From assembly GCA_014843695.1 (NCBI GenBank), contig CM026387.1:78485287-78549286 (forward strand): a DNA stretch of 64,000 nt, in the 5' to 3' direction. Of the stretch, positions 41,801 to 56,800 are shown piece by piece. Within the stretch, counting starts at the first letter, position 1, and each line of letters starts with the position of its first letter. Made by a program: the position numbers and the translations under genes. This DNA is from Archivesica marissinica. Taxonomy: Eukaryota > Mollusca > Bivalvia > Venerida > Vesicomyidae. The notes below the pieces were generated by a model. The model ran no database searches. It was not told the DNA's origin and saw nothing but the letters and a program-made list of their open reading frames with translations.

Positions 41801-44800
41801 ATCATAGGTGTACATGAATGCTATGTTGCATCATATGTGTACATGAATGCTATGTTGCATCATAGGTGTACATGGATGCTATGCTGTATTTGCACCACCA
41901 GAAACACATATATTGAAAAAATGGCATGAGTATGTGTATATTTGTTGTATTCCAGCATGTTGATAATGACATGGAGATGCGGTCATTTGATGACAATGTA
42001 ATGAAAGCTTGTGATTTCCTTAAGGACCTTACGCTAGCTCGAAAGTTATGTCTGGAAACATTTGTTAGATGTGAACCATTGGTTAAATGGCTTCAAGCAT
42101 CTATGGAGAAAGGTACTTAGTAGATTTGTCTAAGCATCGATTTTAGGCGACAGGCGTCGTAGAATTATAAATGTCTCTTATTGCGTAAGCTACACCTTTT
42201 ACATGCATGTATATAGGGAGGAAGTAAAGATATACAAGGGGGAATTTTGTGTCCGCTATATAATTATTCTATGTGAAAAAGGATCTCCCTAAGCTCAAGG
42301 TATGGACACTATCCCAAATCCCCCACTACCTATAATGTATAATCGTTATGGAATGCATCATGATACTTCAGTGCATGTGAGCTAATGTCCATTCTAATAT
42401 TGTTTTGTTTAGTGCAAGAAGACTGCTCACTTGTATCTATAAGTAGCTTGCATCACATGCTTTGTTTTAAGCGTATTCATAATTCTCATTCGCCTACTGT
42501 CTCGGACATTTTTCCAGCTAGTTCAACCTGTGCGGAATTTAGTTATACTAACTCCATGCGACACTTTTTATTAAATTGATGTTTTCAATAATGATAGCGC
42601 CTTGGAATCATTCTTTCTGCTAAAATAAAAAACAGAAAATTCTTTAACATAAAATTTAACAAATGTGAATCGAAAACATAATATTATTGTCTATTTTCAA
42701 CATTCATACTATATTTACCTGACATGGTCTATGTTATACAGACGCACACTCGTGAATCGTTGGATGATGTCATTGAATTACATCGTCAATTTCGTACGAT
42801 GATATGATTCATTAAATCGTCTGTGTCTGATAGCATTTTTATAGTAACTCGGGCATATTAAAGTTATCCAGAAACTTATGTAGACTAGCTAAGAGTTTAT
42901 TTTTCGGGTCAAAACTGTATTGACATCCATTTATGAGCACTGCACTTCCTATTAAATGAAACAATGATCGGTCCAGCAGGAAGAAAGTTCCCTCTCAGAT
43001 TCAAAGATTAACCGAGTTGGCAATAATAGATGTGTCATGGCCAAGTGGTCATAATATGTATTCTGAAAACATATGATAACCACTGTGGTGAAATCCTTGT
43101 CCCAGTGCTTACATGCATGATGCATATTCTTAATCATAGTATTCTAGAGCATTGAGTCATACATACAAGCTGGGTATTTATATAACCTAGTTTGTCTTTG
43201 ATATTTCACCCTGATAATCACCATTCATTGAATGTTCACACATCCTGTTTTATATTTTACATGGTTAAATATGATATTTGTTTGTGTTAGTGTATAATCA
43301 CATTCTCACTCCCTCATGGCGATGGATTCCATCAGGAATGAGGTATCGAGAGTGATTAATATAAGTGCTAATAACTTGTTTCGCAATCGAGCTAAGATAA
43401 ATGTGTATAAACTATCACATTATATTTAGAAAGCATTATTTTCATGAGCGAAAATAATAGCATTCTATGTTCACAGGTGAAATATTATTCGATGATTAAT
43501 AATAATATTAATAATAAAAACTTTACAATTTAAGGAGCAGACTTATTTGGCAAGATCAATCTTCTATAAGACCCACCCCAAACACATATTCTTTTTATAT
43601 TAGGCTGAAAAGTGTTTCTTTGATAGAAAAACGATCCAACCGTGTGCTACATTCTGCTAGAACGTTTGTATTTAGAGGACCATATTATATGACTTCATAA
43701 AATACATCATAAATAGTCGTTGTCTGAAATGTTCACGTAGACGAAATGTTCACGTAGACGAAATGTTCATGTAGACGAAATGTTCATGTAGACGAAATGT
43801 TCATGTAGACGAAATGTTCACGTATATGAAATGTTCATGTAGACGATAAAATTATGTTCATGTAGACGAAATGTTCACGTAGACGAAATGTTCACGTAGA
43901 CGAAATGTTCACGTAGACGATATGTTCATGTAGACGATATGTTCATGTAGACGATATGTTCATGTAGACGAAATGTTCACGTAGACAACATTTCATCATG
44001 CAGCGGCTATGTAACATAAGTGCAAACCAGTGAGAAATAAACTGTTATTCTACTGCTTTCAACCAGTGGAATATCACATTTTATTTCACTGACACATTTC
44101 TATAGTTCATGGGGAAACATATAATAACAGAACACATATTTTCAACTTTGCACCTCCTGCGGTTTGTATATCCAGGTGAGAGCTCCGACGTCTCATTAAA
44201 TCTCTATATATTTGTATGTGGGCATAATGCACATATATATGTATTTTACAGGTGGCTTGAAGGAACTGAAAGTGTTTGTTGACTTGGCCTTTATGTCAGC
44301 AGGCGATGAACCAATGAACATTGCTCGTGTTGAGTGCCTTCACTCTGCTGTTACCGGATATGCACCTCTTATTTTTGACCTAAAATCAACATCCGGTTAT
44401 GAGCAGCTGCTAGATCATTGTTCAACTGTGTGGAAGGAACTTGCAGCCAATCCAAAGTTACCCGCTGCATTGGTAACATTATTTTAAATACTTTGTGTAT
44501 CTTTGATTATCTTCTATTCAATTATGAATCACACAGATACACAACTTACTGAATGAAATCATTTGATTTAAACAAATGATTTAACAACTTACAGTCTACA
44601 TCCTCTAAGTCGAATTATGTCGAACAAACAAAATACTTTGACATAAATGAAATTTGACATTACTGATATTGACCATATTTTCAAAGATGAAGTTTTTCGT
44701 TCTAGTAGACCACTGTCCTGGCCATCGTACATGTGTCCCATAAATCATTTTCCATGTTGTCATTGTTATAACTGTGACATGGGCACGATGGTGATTGAGC

Positions 44801-47800
44801 TTGTTTACTCTGGCTGCCTCCGAACCATGTGGGCGAACGAAAATGCAGCATGTACATGTCAATAACATTTAAATACGAAAATGGTATTTAAAAAATCGCT
44901 GCTGTAATAACGGTGCATTAACTCTATAGTAAAGTTTAAACTTTATTTATTTAACAACGATTGCGAAGGAAGTTTTAACAACTTATATTAATCACTATCG
45001 TTGTCGTGGATGCAAGCGTAAATGTGGTCATTCGTGTGGGAAGTACCCAGAGAAAATCCACCTGTCCGATCTGGCGACCATCGTACCATCTCACATACTT
45101 CCTGGTTCGAGGATCAAACCGTAGTTGCATTTGTGAGAAGCGAGTGCGCTAATCACTGTGTTAATCAGATAGCCGTAGTGTAGTAATAAACTTATACTCG
45201 ATTAAATAATCTGTTCTATTCTTTTGAATTTAAACATGTCTCGTTTACACCATTTCGACCACGTCCACTTTTCTGAAGAATTTGGTTTGCCTAAATATTT
45301 AATTAATTTAATAATATTTAATTGCATTCATTCTATATATACAATGTACAGAACAAAACAAATGAACACACTTGTACAATTATGCATATTATATACGATT
45401 TATGTCATTGTTGTGTAAAAGAATTATCAATAAATATTGAAGCAAATGGGTTGGGTTACAAGTTTTAACAACATTTATTACGGCCTTCCCCAAAATACTA
45501 GATTGTAACAACGTTACTGAATATATAAGTTGTGCAGATACTAAAATTGATTATTACTGGTAAAATTTGTTAATTGAATCAAAACAATTTTGATTAATTA
45601 TAGTTATTACGATGAATCATTTATCCAATGAATTGTTAATTGCCGATACGTGCCGATACGTTTGTACCTGATGAAGTGTGAAGATAATGTCATGGGAAAC
45701 ACCTTTAAGAATCTGTACTGATTGTTTGCACAGGCACGGCGGTACGTATTGATCATGACAATTTGAAAGTCGCACTTCGGCGACAAAGTGGCACTTTGCC
45801 ATAGCGGGTGCAAATACTGCACATTTATTCTGAAGAGACCAAAACAATTGATATAACCAAATATATGACTTAACGAAATCCGATATAAACGGAGTCAGTT
45901 ACAATGTATATTTAAAATGGTAGTGTCTGAAATCCGACTTAAAGATAACCGGATAATTCGACATAACCGACTTTGACATAGCGGATGTAGACTGTATAAT
46001 TATATGTCTCATAATATTAATTCTCTGTTTGATGGAAAAACGAAGGTATATAATTCAGTAACTCACAGAAGACTTTTCATGAAACTGACACAAGTAATAA
46101 GTACAATGAGAACACTGGTCATATGCACTGATCAGGTTAAAAGCTCAGAGGTCAATATCATACTACATCGATCAAATGTTCTTCAAATCATTTAATGCCA
46201 CATGTGCACTTTGGCTTGAAATTGATGCATATTGATATGCACATGTATAATCAAGTAAAATTGCTGTTTTAATGCATCATACTACTTTTGTTAACTTTAT
46301 ACATATGTTCTTAGGAAGAAACACATCGTCAGCTGCAATGGTTGAAAGAGATTAAGAAAGCCCATGGTTCTGTTGAAGTTACCTCCCTTATGCAAGCAGA
46401 GGCAATCAATACAAATGGAATATATACGGTTGGAAAGAACGCCTGGAAGAAGGATGCACAAGCACACACAGCTGAAGATACAACGATTGTAAGTGAATAA
46501 AACCTTTTTCATAATCCTATTGGTTTTTTATGTTTCATGCTCTACAAAGTGACCCAGTAAGTAAATAAATTCTTTATTTAGAGAGAGTAACCCATTTACC
46601 AAGGCTAATCTTCCATGGAGCCCTCTTAACTATAAAACATATTAATATTATACACACATCTGCACACATTGTATAATATTATACCTCCAACCATTTTAAG
46701 CAATTCGATTTAAACAAAGTAAGTGAGCTTGAAGTTTTTATTGCCAAGGGTAGACAGTTCCAAAGAATGCATCCCGTGTATAAAAGGCTACCCTTAAACA
46801 TCTCACACTTTGTGACATAACATTTAGATTTGTATTTGAATGAAATATTAAGAATGCATCATTATTTTTTATTATTTTTTGTATCGTGTCATGGAGATAA
46901 TTGGGATATAAATCATTAGACATTTTAGTAGTTCGTCACCTTCAAATCACTTGCCCCTCACATGTGTAGGTTCTAATGTCATGAAAGTAAGTATTCATGG
47001 AGCACCATGTTTTATCTTTATGAACCTTATCTTCAGCTTTGTTTCAATAACATTTGCTTTAAATATGGCTTTTAATTTTCGAAAGCTAAAACTCATTGTA
47101 CAATGTATTCATTTTTGTCAATGAAGAAAATTACACAATGACCTTGTATTAACACTTGACGGAGTCCTCATCATGTTGTTCCCCTCACCTGCAATATTTG
47201 AACGCAAGTTGCCTTGGTGCAATGAATATATTCACAGTAGTAACCCATACGGACTGGGAAGCTAATCTAATGTTCCACCTTAGTCTGTATAGACAGCTCG
47301 TTTATGCGATTATGGATTAATAGTGTATGGATCAGCCATAGCAGCATGTATTAAAACACTTGACACAATAAATAACCAACACTTACGATTTGTATTTGGA
47401 GCATTCAGAACATCACCATTGGCTAGTTTATATGCCGAAGCAATTGAACCATCTTTTGATCTCCATCGTGTACACTTAGCTTTACAAGATCACTGTCGCA
47501 GAAACCACAATGTCCAGCACTTTGATATATTGCATGTGTCATCATCTAGTGGACCACTATCAAGTATCAAATTGTGATCCATTAGTCATAATTGACCCCA
47601 CGGTAGTGATAGTGTAGGGGTTAGTTTACACCAATTTCACCACATTTTACTTTCTCCAAGCATACTTGTATAATACAACTCTCAGAAAGCACAATGCTCT
47701 GAACTTTGCAATGTACAGTACACACCAGTTTTAACAGTTAAATATGTTTTTATAGCCATATCATCTGTTTAACTCGGGTGAGGAGTTCTTTCATGGCACT

Positions 47801-50800
47801 CTTGTTTATGCTTCTATTAGGGAAGACTCACATCTCTTATTGAACTTCTTTCATTATAGAAATGCTGCACATGCCCTATAGTAATCACTATGTATGTCCA
47901 TCGGTCTGTTCATCCACCATTAGTCAGTCAGTACTGTTTTGTCTGGCACAACATTGTTGTACACTATTGGATTATGTAATAATATGCACAAATGAACACC
48001 TTGCTATTTCACGTGCATTAACTGTGTCGAAAGGTTAAATGTCAAGCTCCCATGATTATATAACTTTGTGAATTTCTAATATATTTATAATTTTGATGGG
48101 AGTGCTTGTCCTGCCCATAACTTTGCTGTGTATTGTTGGATTTCAAAATTCTTTAAACAATGCAATTTATGCGAACTAAATGCAATGTATGTATTTTCCA
48201 TTAGAAATGTGGCACATTCTCAAAATATACGTTTGCATTTATAATACGATGGTTTGCATTCTGCCAGTAACTGTTCACAAGGTATGTCTTTTATTGGCTA
48301 TTATTGTGGTAACTATTGACTGTTTAATTTCATATTATGATTTCTAAATTTATTTCAGAATATAGCAAACACGTTGAAGTTGACAGTACCGGAGCAAGTG
48401 GGCAAGAGACAGTTGAAGAATTACACATTCTCTCAGTGTCAGGACTTACAGAGTAGACTGATGTTGGTGGCAGGGAAAGCTGAGAAAGGCACTGACAGTG
48501 TAGACAGATTCACAATGGTTAGTACTTTCAACAACAGCAGCTGTCAAACTAGGACAGATAACATTGTGATTTCTGAGAATTGTGATTTTAATAACAAGTT
48601 TTGCAAAGACGGATTTTGTTCAATTCATTCAAATTACCTTTATATGGAGAGTAATGTTGGGGTCAAGGTCATCGGTATTAAAATGTTCCTGGTCGAAATT
48701 ATTATAATTAGGTAACCAATAAACATTTCCGGTTATATGTGTGATTTGGATCAATCCTCCTAGTCACTAATAGTTTTTGCACATTTCTAGCAAAATAACT
48801 CTTTGCAACATTACATTAATTGCTCTTGTGACCTCAGTATCTGTGTCAGCCATCACTATAACGGAGCAGGAAATGGCAATGATTGCAGATTTTAAGTTTG
48901 CCTAAGAACACCACCACCATGGTTCTTATGCTATGCAAACTCTCAACGAGTCAGGCGCATATTCTCTGCATTCTGGAGGCTCCATATTGACCTATGAATT
49001 TTGAACACATTCTTTTCCAAGATCAGCACCGCAAACAGTGAATATTTGAATGTTAGACAACGACAGTATGGGGTTCAACACAATATAAGACATGATCAAT
49101 TATCAAAAGTAATCAAATATATTGCTTTTGCGTAAACATCCTATGACTAAATGTTACGCCTACAAGAAATGTCAACACTATCAGAGACGTTGGACTGCTG
49201 ATTAATTATTTTATTCTATTTCCACTATTTCAGATATTTGACAGTATTACCAGACTGAGCAATGTGTACATGAAACTGTGTTATTCTGGATGTGTTCTAT
49301 ACAAGGATTGGACAGCAAGATTTGTGTGTGATCCCAGCCCTAAGCGACCAGTTTGTGTTGTGTTGGAATTTGGACATGGTGAAGGAGCACCACAATTGAA
49401 GGTTGTACACACTACCACATATTATATGCTTTATATCATGTATAGACATATGTTTGAAGCATCGTAAACCCGAATGCTCTTGGACTCAATTAATTGCAAT
49501 CAATTTGATGGACACATTATTCTCAATATTCTTCCCGTCATTCGCTGGAGTATATGTCTCATATTTACCACTATATGATTCAAAATGGCAGTCAAGCCAC
49601 ACATGCATGGTGAAACATGAGAAGTCTTGCTAAATGTATATACATGTACACTCAATTGGCTACATTGTAAATTTTTGGAACATAATTATCGGTTTCGTTC
49701 TGAACATTAGTACAATGGTATTTGCTCAATTTTACAAAATATTGTGAAATTTATTAGAATGATTTTACTTATGTTCAATGGGTAGGTTTTGCCAGATTAT
49801 AGTTTCTGAATATGCAACACAATGGACCACAATGGAAATAAGAGAGCTTTCTCCTTGGTATTGATTATATGTCACCTACATTGTACTCTGCACTTTGATG
49901 TTCACATGTACAAGGTTGACATTGAATTTGTATTTGTTTACCAGAATAAAACTATACTATAAACACTTGTTGACTGTTTCAGATATTTCTTCCGGAAAAT
50001 TATCGGTGGTATTTCTATGACTGAACATTTCTGTAAAAGAAATATAAGGTGCAACTCCTTAGTTGCTGACTTTTAACATAAATTAAAGTATTTCTCAAAA
50101 GTAAGTGTTCATATATTGCAAAGATTATTAATTCTTGCATGATTGCAATGGTGTTAGATTTTGAATTCACCTTAATCTTGTTTGTTCCTCTGGATAATGT
50201 GTAGGTTTTGACTTGATTCAGAATGGCTGTTTTCACATTGCCAAAAAATGTACATGGTTTTTGTCAGCAAGGTTAGTATTGCCATGCAGATACATTATTA
50301 TTACACATGACTATCACACATTTTGGGTTCTTTGGTTTTGAATGTTTGTATGTGGTGTCAATCCTTTCAGACTTAGTATTAATATCTACATTGCTCAATT
50401 TCCACCAACATTCACCACACTATTGTTAAACTCTTGCTATGTTAAATATGTGTAGCTTGTCATCAATTATGTCAATTGTTGCACAAGTTGACATTCTATT
50501 CCATGTAGTGGGATTTGGAATTAACATATCAAATTTTTGTTGATACCACATAGCACTCGTAATCCAGGTATCGCTGGTTCCATCCCCCGGCTGACCCTAA
50601 TAAAATCAGACTGGACTTTGAACCGAGGTCTTGTGTCGGTGCTTTACACCGTGCATGTAAAAGAACCAGCGTAGACTCTGAAATGGGCCTCTGTCGGTAT
50701 CATTGCACTATCCTCTAACACTCTAAAATGACTAATCTCTTCAGGAGGCGTCGCTCATATGAGTAACATATAGCGACGATAAATAAACGTAAAACACACA

Positions 50801-53800
50801 CACACACGCTGCTCCTGTAGTTTGATGCTCAGTTGGTGGAGTTGCTGCTATTTACTTACTGATATCTGAGGGGTCTTGCTCATTGTGGCACCTTTTTGGG
50901 AATACATGTACATGTAATGGATGTTTCCCAATGATCTACTGGGGGATACAAGTGTTGACATTGCCATATATGTGTTGACATTGATTGACTAGTAATCCAC
51001 TAACGCATTGGCAATTAAGGTCAACTTGCATCTCTGGTCATATTTAGCGAATATTCGCATGTACTACTCGTACTAAAACATTCACAAATAAATGTGGCCA
51101 TATGCTTTTTTCAGTGTGAACTCATTTTCATTTATTTTGACATAGTTAGCAGTCATTAGAGCGTACACATACAGTCGTTAAACCTGGACCCATTCAATGT
51201 AAAAAACATATAAAAACCTCTTTGTCGTCACTTCCTTTCTTAGCAGGTTAGACTGTTGTTTGAACACAATAATCCCAGTCTTTAATGCATAGCATAACTT
51301 CCGTCGCCGACATTTTGGAAGTTGTCTAGCCAAATAGGAGCACTCGAGGTGCGACGTGCCTACGGGCGCCCGAGGTAGCATCCCGCCTGAAAAGAAAAAG
51401 GAGATTATTAACGCGATTTCCTGATATCTGAAACCATATCAGGGTGAATAATAGCTGCATCTTAATATCTGTTTTGTGGTATGAAATGGTACACATAACG
51501 TATTAATAAAACTTTAGCCAGACGCAGTTCTGTGTTGTTGTATTGCCTGTTGTTGTTTTTGCTCCATTATGATAGCAATTCCCTCCGACAGCATTTCACC
51601 TACATTATTCGTAGATTTCGGAAGCGTTATTTATAAACTTTTACACTGCTCCACTGTGGCAGTTTGTAGATTCGTGAGTTTTGAACCATGTGGATGCGTC
51701 CGTCCAGTTAGCAAACCCATTTACAATGAATGCATTTGATGCAGACAATCTTCCGTCTGTATTGGCTTTCTTGCTGACGCAAGATTACGTGCCTCATAAT
51801 ACTAACAAAAACTAAACATGTGCTATGTAAATATTTATTTATTAGTAGACAGTATTTATCAATCTTTGCAGATAAATGGAAACTATCTAGCATAAATATT
51901 TCAATTGGTGACGTTTTACTTCGACCAAACTGTAGTTTGACACATAACCAATATTGACAATACTTCCCCAGACAGTGTTTCTCGTGGATCTTAAGCTATA
52001 CGTGTATATACATGTCCCATAAATCATTTTGCAAGTTGTCATTATCTGTTGCAATAACCATGACATGGGCACACTTGAAATAAAAACACCGTAATTTTGT
52101 ATTTAATAAATACATGTAAATAATATGTGATAAGAAATCGTTGTAATGGTGCAATAAACGTGCAGTTATAAACTGATGCTTACTCTCTTTATCGATTGTT
52201 TGCACAGACACGTGTTAGTCTTTGACCAGGTAAAGTTTTATTTTATGAATGAAAGTCGCACTTCGGCGGAAAACTGGCACTTAACAAGTGTGAAATACTG
52301 CCTATTTATATTGAAGGGATCAAACAATGAATTCGAAATAACAGAACATTTGACTTAATCGAATTTGACATAAACGCAGCCACGTTTATATGTAAAATGA
52401 TAATATTTGAAACGAACTTTGACCCAACTTTCACATAACCGGTTAATTTAACATAACCTACTTTGAGATAACAGATGTAGACTGTACATTTATTTACTTC
52501 CTAAATTAGTGACATATTTACTACTGCTTCTGTCATTACTAAATGATCTTTCATGCATGTACACAGAAATTGAATATAGAGAGTAAGAACAAGTAATATT
52601 GATAAACCATTTAGGAATTACTGCTCTTAAATTGTATTTGAAAACATGTATTGAGAGCCTCAATCTATCTTCATGTATGCAGTATTATTAATGACCATTG
52701 TGCAGAAAGATTTGTTATGATAGATACAACTTCCCGGAGAATTGACCGAGTAGTTACGGTTATGCTGCCAATGATTTGCAGTTGATGCTATTCCCTTGCA
52801 CGTGAACTTCTTTCAGATGAGGAAGCTATACAGCTGGCTGGCAGATTCACTCTGAAGTAATGCTTTGAGGTCCACCTGGGATTAACTACACTATGGCATA
52901 GCTGGAATGTTCCTATGCCACCTTATCTCTTGATACAACAATGACCATTCACAATATTGCTTTACTTTACTGTGTACTATTCAAATGTGTATTGCAGGGT
53001 AGAAGCTCACAGATGGAAGATTTGAAGGACATTATTCCAGAGTTGGCTAATTTCATGGAGAATTGTTTGGATGATTGGCTCAAACACATCAAGGAGAAAC
53101 GCAAGGAATTTCTCCATCTGAATTACTTCACAGTGGACCAGCTGGTTATTCTTCAGAGAGAGCTGGTGAAAATGGGGACTGAGACTGATCCTTCTCATCT
53201 TGTCTATCCTTTACTATGTGCTGTAAAGGAAAATTGTTCACCAGGTATTTTTCATATTTAAACTCGGCTTTCACATGATTTTCTCATGATGTATATATAT
53301 AATTCCAGATCATATATATAAAATAAGTAGCAAAATGCTTTAACAATTGATTACATTTGATTGTTAAACTCTTTTGTCTCTCCTAATTTGAGTTGTAATA
53401 GAGCAGCCGAATGAGTTGTGCAAATTCTGAAAAAATCCCTTAAGATGACACAGATAAAAAACCGCATTCCATCACATGCAATGCAGTACTGGGATATAGT
53501 TAAATATGTTTTATCATGTCGTGTGCGATCAATGAAAGTGAGAAAATTGCCCGCAGTCGTATTAGGGCTTCAATTAGCATAGGATAAATGGCATTTGTCT
53601 GAATTAACTGGTCATATTACGGAATAACGGGGTAGTCTGGTTATCGGGTCAATGACCATTGACATATATAGTGAAATATTCCCTTCTGAAAAAAGGGTGT
53701 GGTCTCTAATAAAATTAACAGTCTTTCAGATGGGACTTTAAACCGAGGTCTCGTGTCGGTGCTTTACACTGTACACGTAACAGAACCAGAGGAGACTCTT

Positions 53801-56800
53801 GAATGGGTTTGTATCATTGTACTATCCTCCAAAACTCTAAAATGACTAATCTCTTCAAGAGGCGTCGCTCATATGGGCGACGATAAATAAACGTAAAAAA
53901 CAAACGCACCGACTATTGTGAACTCTAGCATTAATTGGTTACAAGTATATCCAACATGACAGTTAATATTTCGATAATTTACTGCAACATATGTTAGTGA
54001 CACATCGATAAAAGTTAGTTGCTTGTGGTTCATTTATATCCAATTATTCAAGTTCTTTCAAGGACCGAAACTATTGGAGTCTTATATTGAGAGACCACCA
54101 TAGGTAGGGCAAAAAGCGGTCTCTAAGTAGAATGGTCTCTTAGTACATGCTAATTTGTTCATAACACAAATGGGAACAGAAAATGTAGTCTACATGTATT
54201 AATACATGGCAAGTAGTCTCTTAATAGACGTGGCTTCTTGGTTATGATTGACTGTAGTTTAAACATGGCATGTATCAAGGTCAAAAGACATAGAAAGACA
54301 TAGGTCATAACATATTAATCTCTTAGTGGAGTCTACATGATGTCTACATGATGTTCATTCATGTTCTCACCAACTACAACTGTGGTGGTGTTCTGAGGTA
54401 AGACACTTGATTCAACACACAGGCACAAGACATTTTGTGTGTGCCCTATGGTAATATAGTAAGTTCACTGAAGGCAACCAACGTAAATAAAACATATGTC
54501 GCTTTAATATCCTCTATATAACACACACCATGTTAAAGCTATTATTTACATATCGGAACACAGGTTTAAGACACATTTTTTTGCCCTATGGTCATATAGT
54601 AAGTAATGTTTAAAGTAAATAATTTAATAAAAAATAATTGTATATTGTACCTGTGATTCCACATTACCTCCATCTCAGAGACGTTAGTCTAATGTTGTAT
54701 GAACTTGTTTTGGAATCAAGCTATTTTTACACACAATCCTAGACACTATTGCTCCTTATTGACGTGCACATGCTTACTATGCCGTATTAGAAAGTTATAC
54801 ACTTTTCTGCCAAGTATTGACACCCATTGGTGGTGCTTTTGTTATTGACATGTCTAACCATATATGTGAAATACTACTATTCAAACTTGTAGTAACAACC
54901 GTACAATATTGATAGCTTCCATCATAAATGTGGTGAGACAGCGTTAGTTGTACTCATATACTGTGTTAACCATTTGCATGTTGCTTGCTTGTACAGATGA
55001 TCTGGTAGAGGCCATGACAGCTGCCAAGAAGGAAATAGATGGTGATACAGAGATGGAAGCTGAAAATGATAGTGACTGCAGCGATGCTGAAATGTCTGTA
55101 GATGCCACTGTTGATGAGTGGAAACAGAAGTATGTGCATAACCTTGTCGATGCTGGCTATGATGTAAATCTTGTTATCAGGTCACTACAGTATGTGGACC
55201 CAGAAGATGTTACTGCAGGTGAGAACATTCATTTACATTCGGGAATTTGAATGTGGATCTGCAAATCCTATTTCTTAAAACTGAATTTACGTTTTGAATT
55301 GGGATGCCCTAGTATGTTTTCATCTTATAAAATCAATGATACTTCCCTCTCCATAATTATCGAATTTATTGCGAACAGGTATAGTCTGGTGTATAGAACA
55401 TGAGGACAGCGCATTGTCTGATGATGACCATGATCAACCATTGGCTGAGAACACTGAGCATGGGACTGATGACCTGCAACAGAGAGAAACCTTTCACGGA
55501 TGGAGTCAGTCACAGACTGACATACAAACCATGATCTCTACTAACATATCTGGATTGAGGAAACAGAGGTATTTGAGAGTCGAATTTGTTATATAATTAT
55601 TGATTCTACACTTGCAGCCTCATATGAGACATTTTCATTTAAACACTATGTAATAATTAACTATGACCTCCCTCGGTTTGAAAGAGCGGGACTCTTTTGG
55701 AATCATACCGTCTGAATGTGGGTATGTCTGCACGCATACAAGTGAGTACGGCCATCACACAATAGTCGTTTCCTTGCTACATAGCCAAACCTGACATAGA
55801 AAAAGGATTCGAATAAGTTACTATGTAACTTTACCTAACTATGATGTTGCAACTATTCATGGCTTATGTACCATTCTTAAATAACATATTGTTTAAATTA
55901 AACCCGACGTAAGATTTGCTTGATACAGTTTCAATACTGAAATTGAGATATATTATCCAGAGTCAGAAACGCAGAAATCATGCAAAGTCCATCTGAATGT
56001 CTCAATGGCTATTAGCATGTGTCATTTACATGCCATATAGTTGAAAGCGGCTCTTTTCAGATGGAAGGAAAAGCAAAAGTCCAATCTTTCAAAAGATCTA
56101 GCAATGTTGTAAATCTAAGGACACACTTTACAGTCGGCTTAGATGCGCTTATACATAGTGGCATTGAGTTCTTTTTATGACAATATACGAGAAAAGCACA
56201 CTTGTCCTATCATAATGTTTGCCTGAGAATTCAAATTTATTAATGTGATCACTCTATCAACTATATTTTTGATTGATTCTATTTTGAATCGAGTTTATTC
56301 CAACTTGGTCACATGTTGCATTTTAATGAAAGTGTGGCTTGTTTCGAATATAGACCATTTCCACGAACTTTACCAGGTCCCTCAGTCAAATTAACAACTG
56401 TCTGATATACACTGATGAGCCACCCAGGACAACCTTGCCCTCTTGTTTCCTTTGCAGTAATGTTGGCTCAGAACCATTGATCAACGATCTTACAGCACTA
56501 TGGACGCACTTTCTGGAGTCTATTTCATCCAATATTCGAGACTATCTCGGTCTGGAACATCTTGGTGTCATTTTGAAATATCTGGCCAGAAAAAGTAACT
56601 AGAAAGTATATAATATTATTTGCGACAGAGATTCAGGTTAGTATATTATGAGTTATGGAGTTTATGTAAAGTCAGTATCTGCATATTTTATGTAATGCCG
56701 TTGGATTCACAGTTGGAATCTGCTGCAAACAGTTGTGTGGTGGTATGTGGTGTACAGCATATGTATGTCCTAGTTCATGTACATGGTGTGTACAAATCAG

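Noticed and set aside
42385..42579. Possible extra exon after a tttag acceptor in intron 12
   Set aside because: Exons 12 and 13 join directly into a run found contiguously in RNF213. The candidate runs to a stop without a fitting donor.
43729..43986. CRISPR-like array
   Set aside because: Units are only 17 bp and abut directly with no unique spacers. The context is an animal intron.
51178..51381. Minus-strand frame of 67 residues ([20 protein letters not shown])
   Set aside because: No family was recognised. It may be part of a DNA-transposon remnant, but there is no supporting motif.
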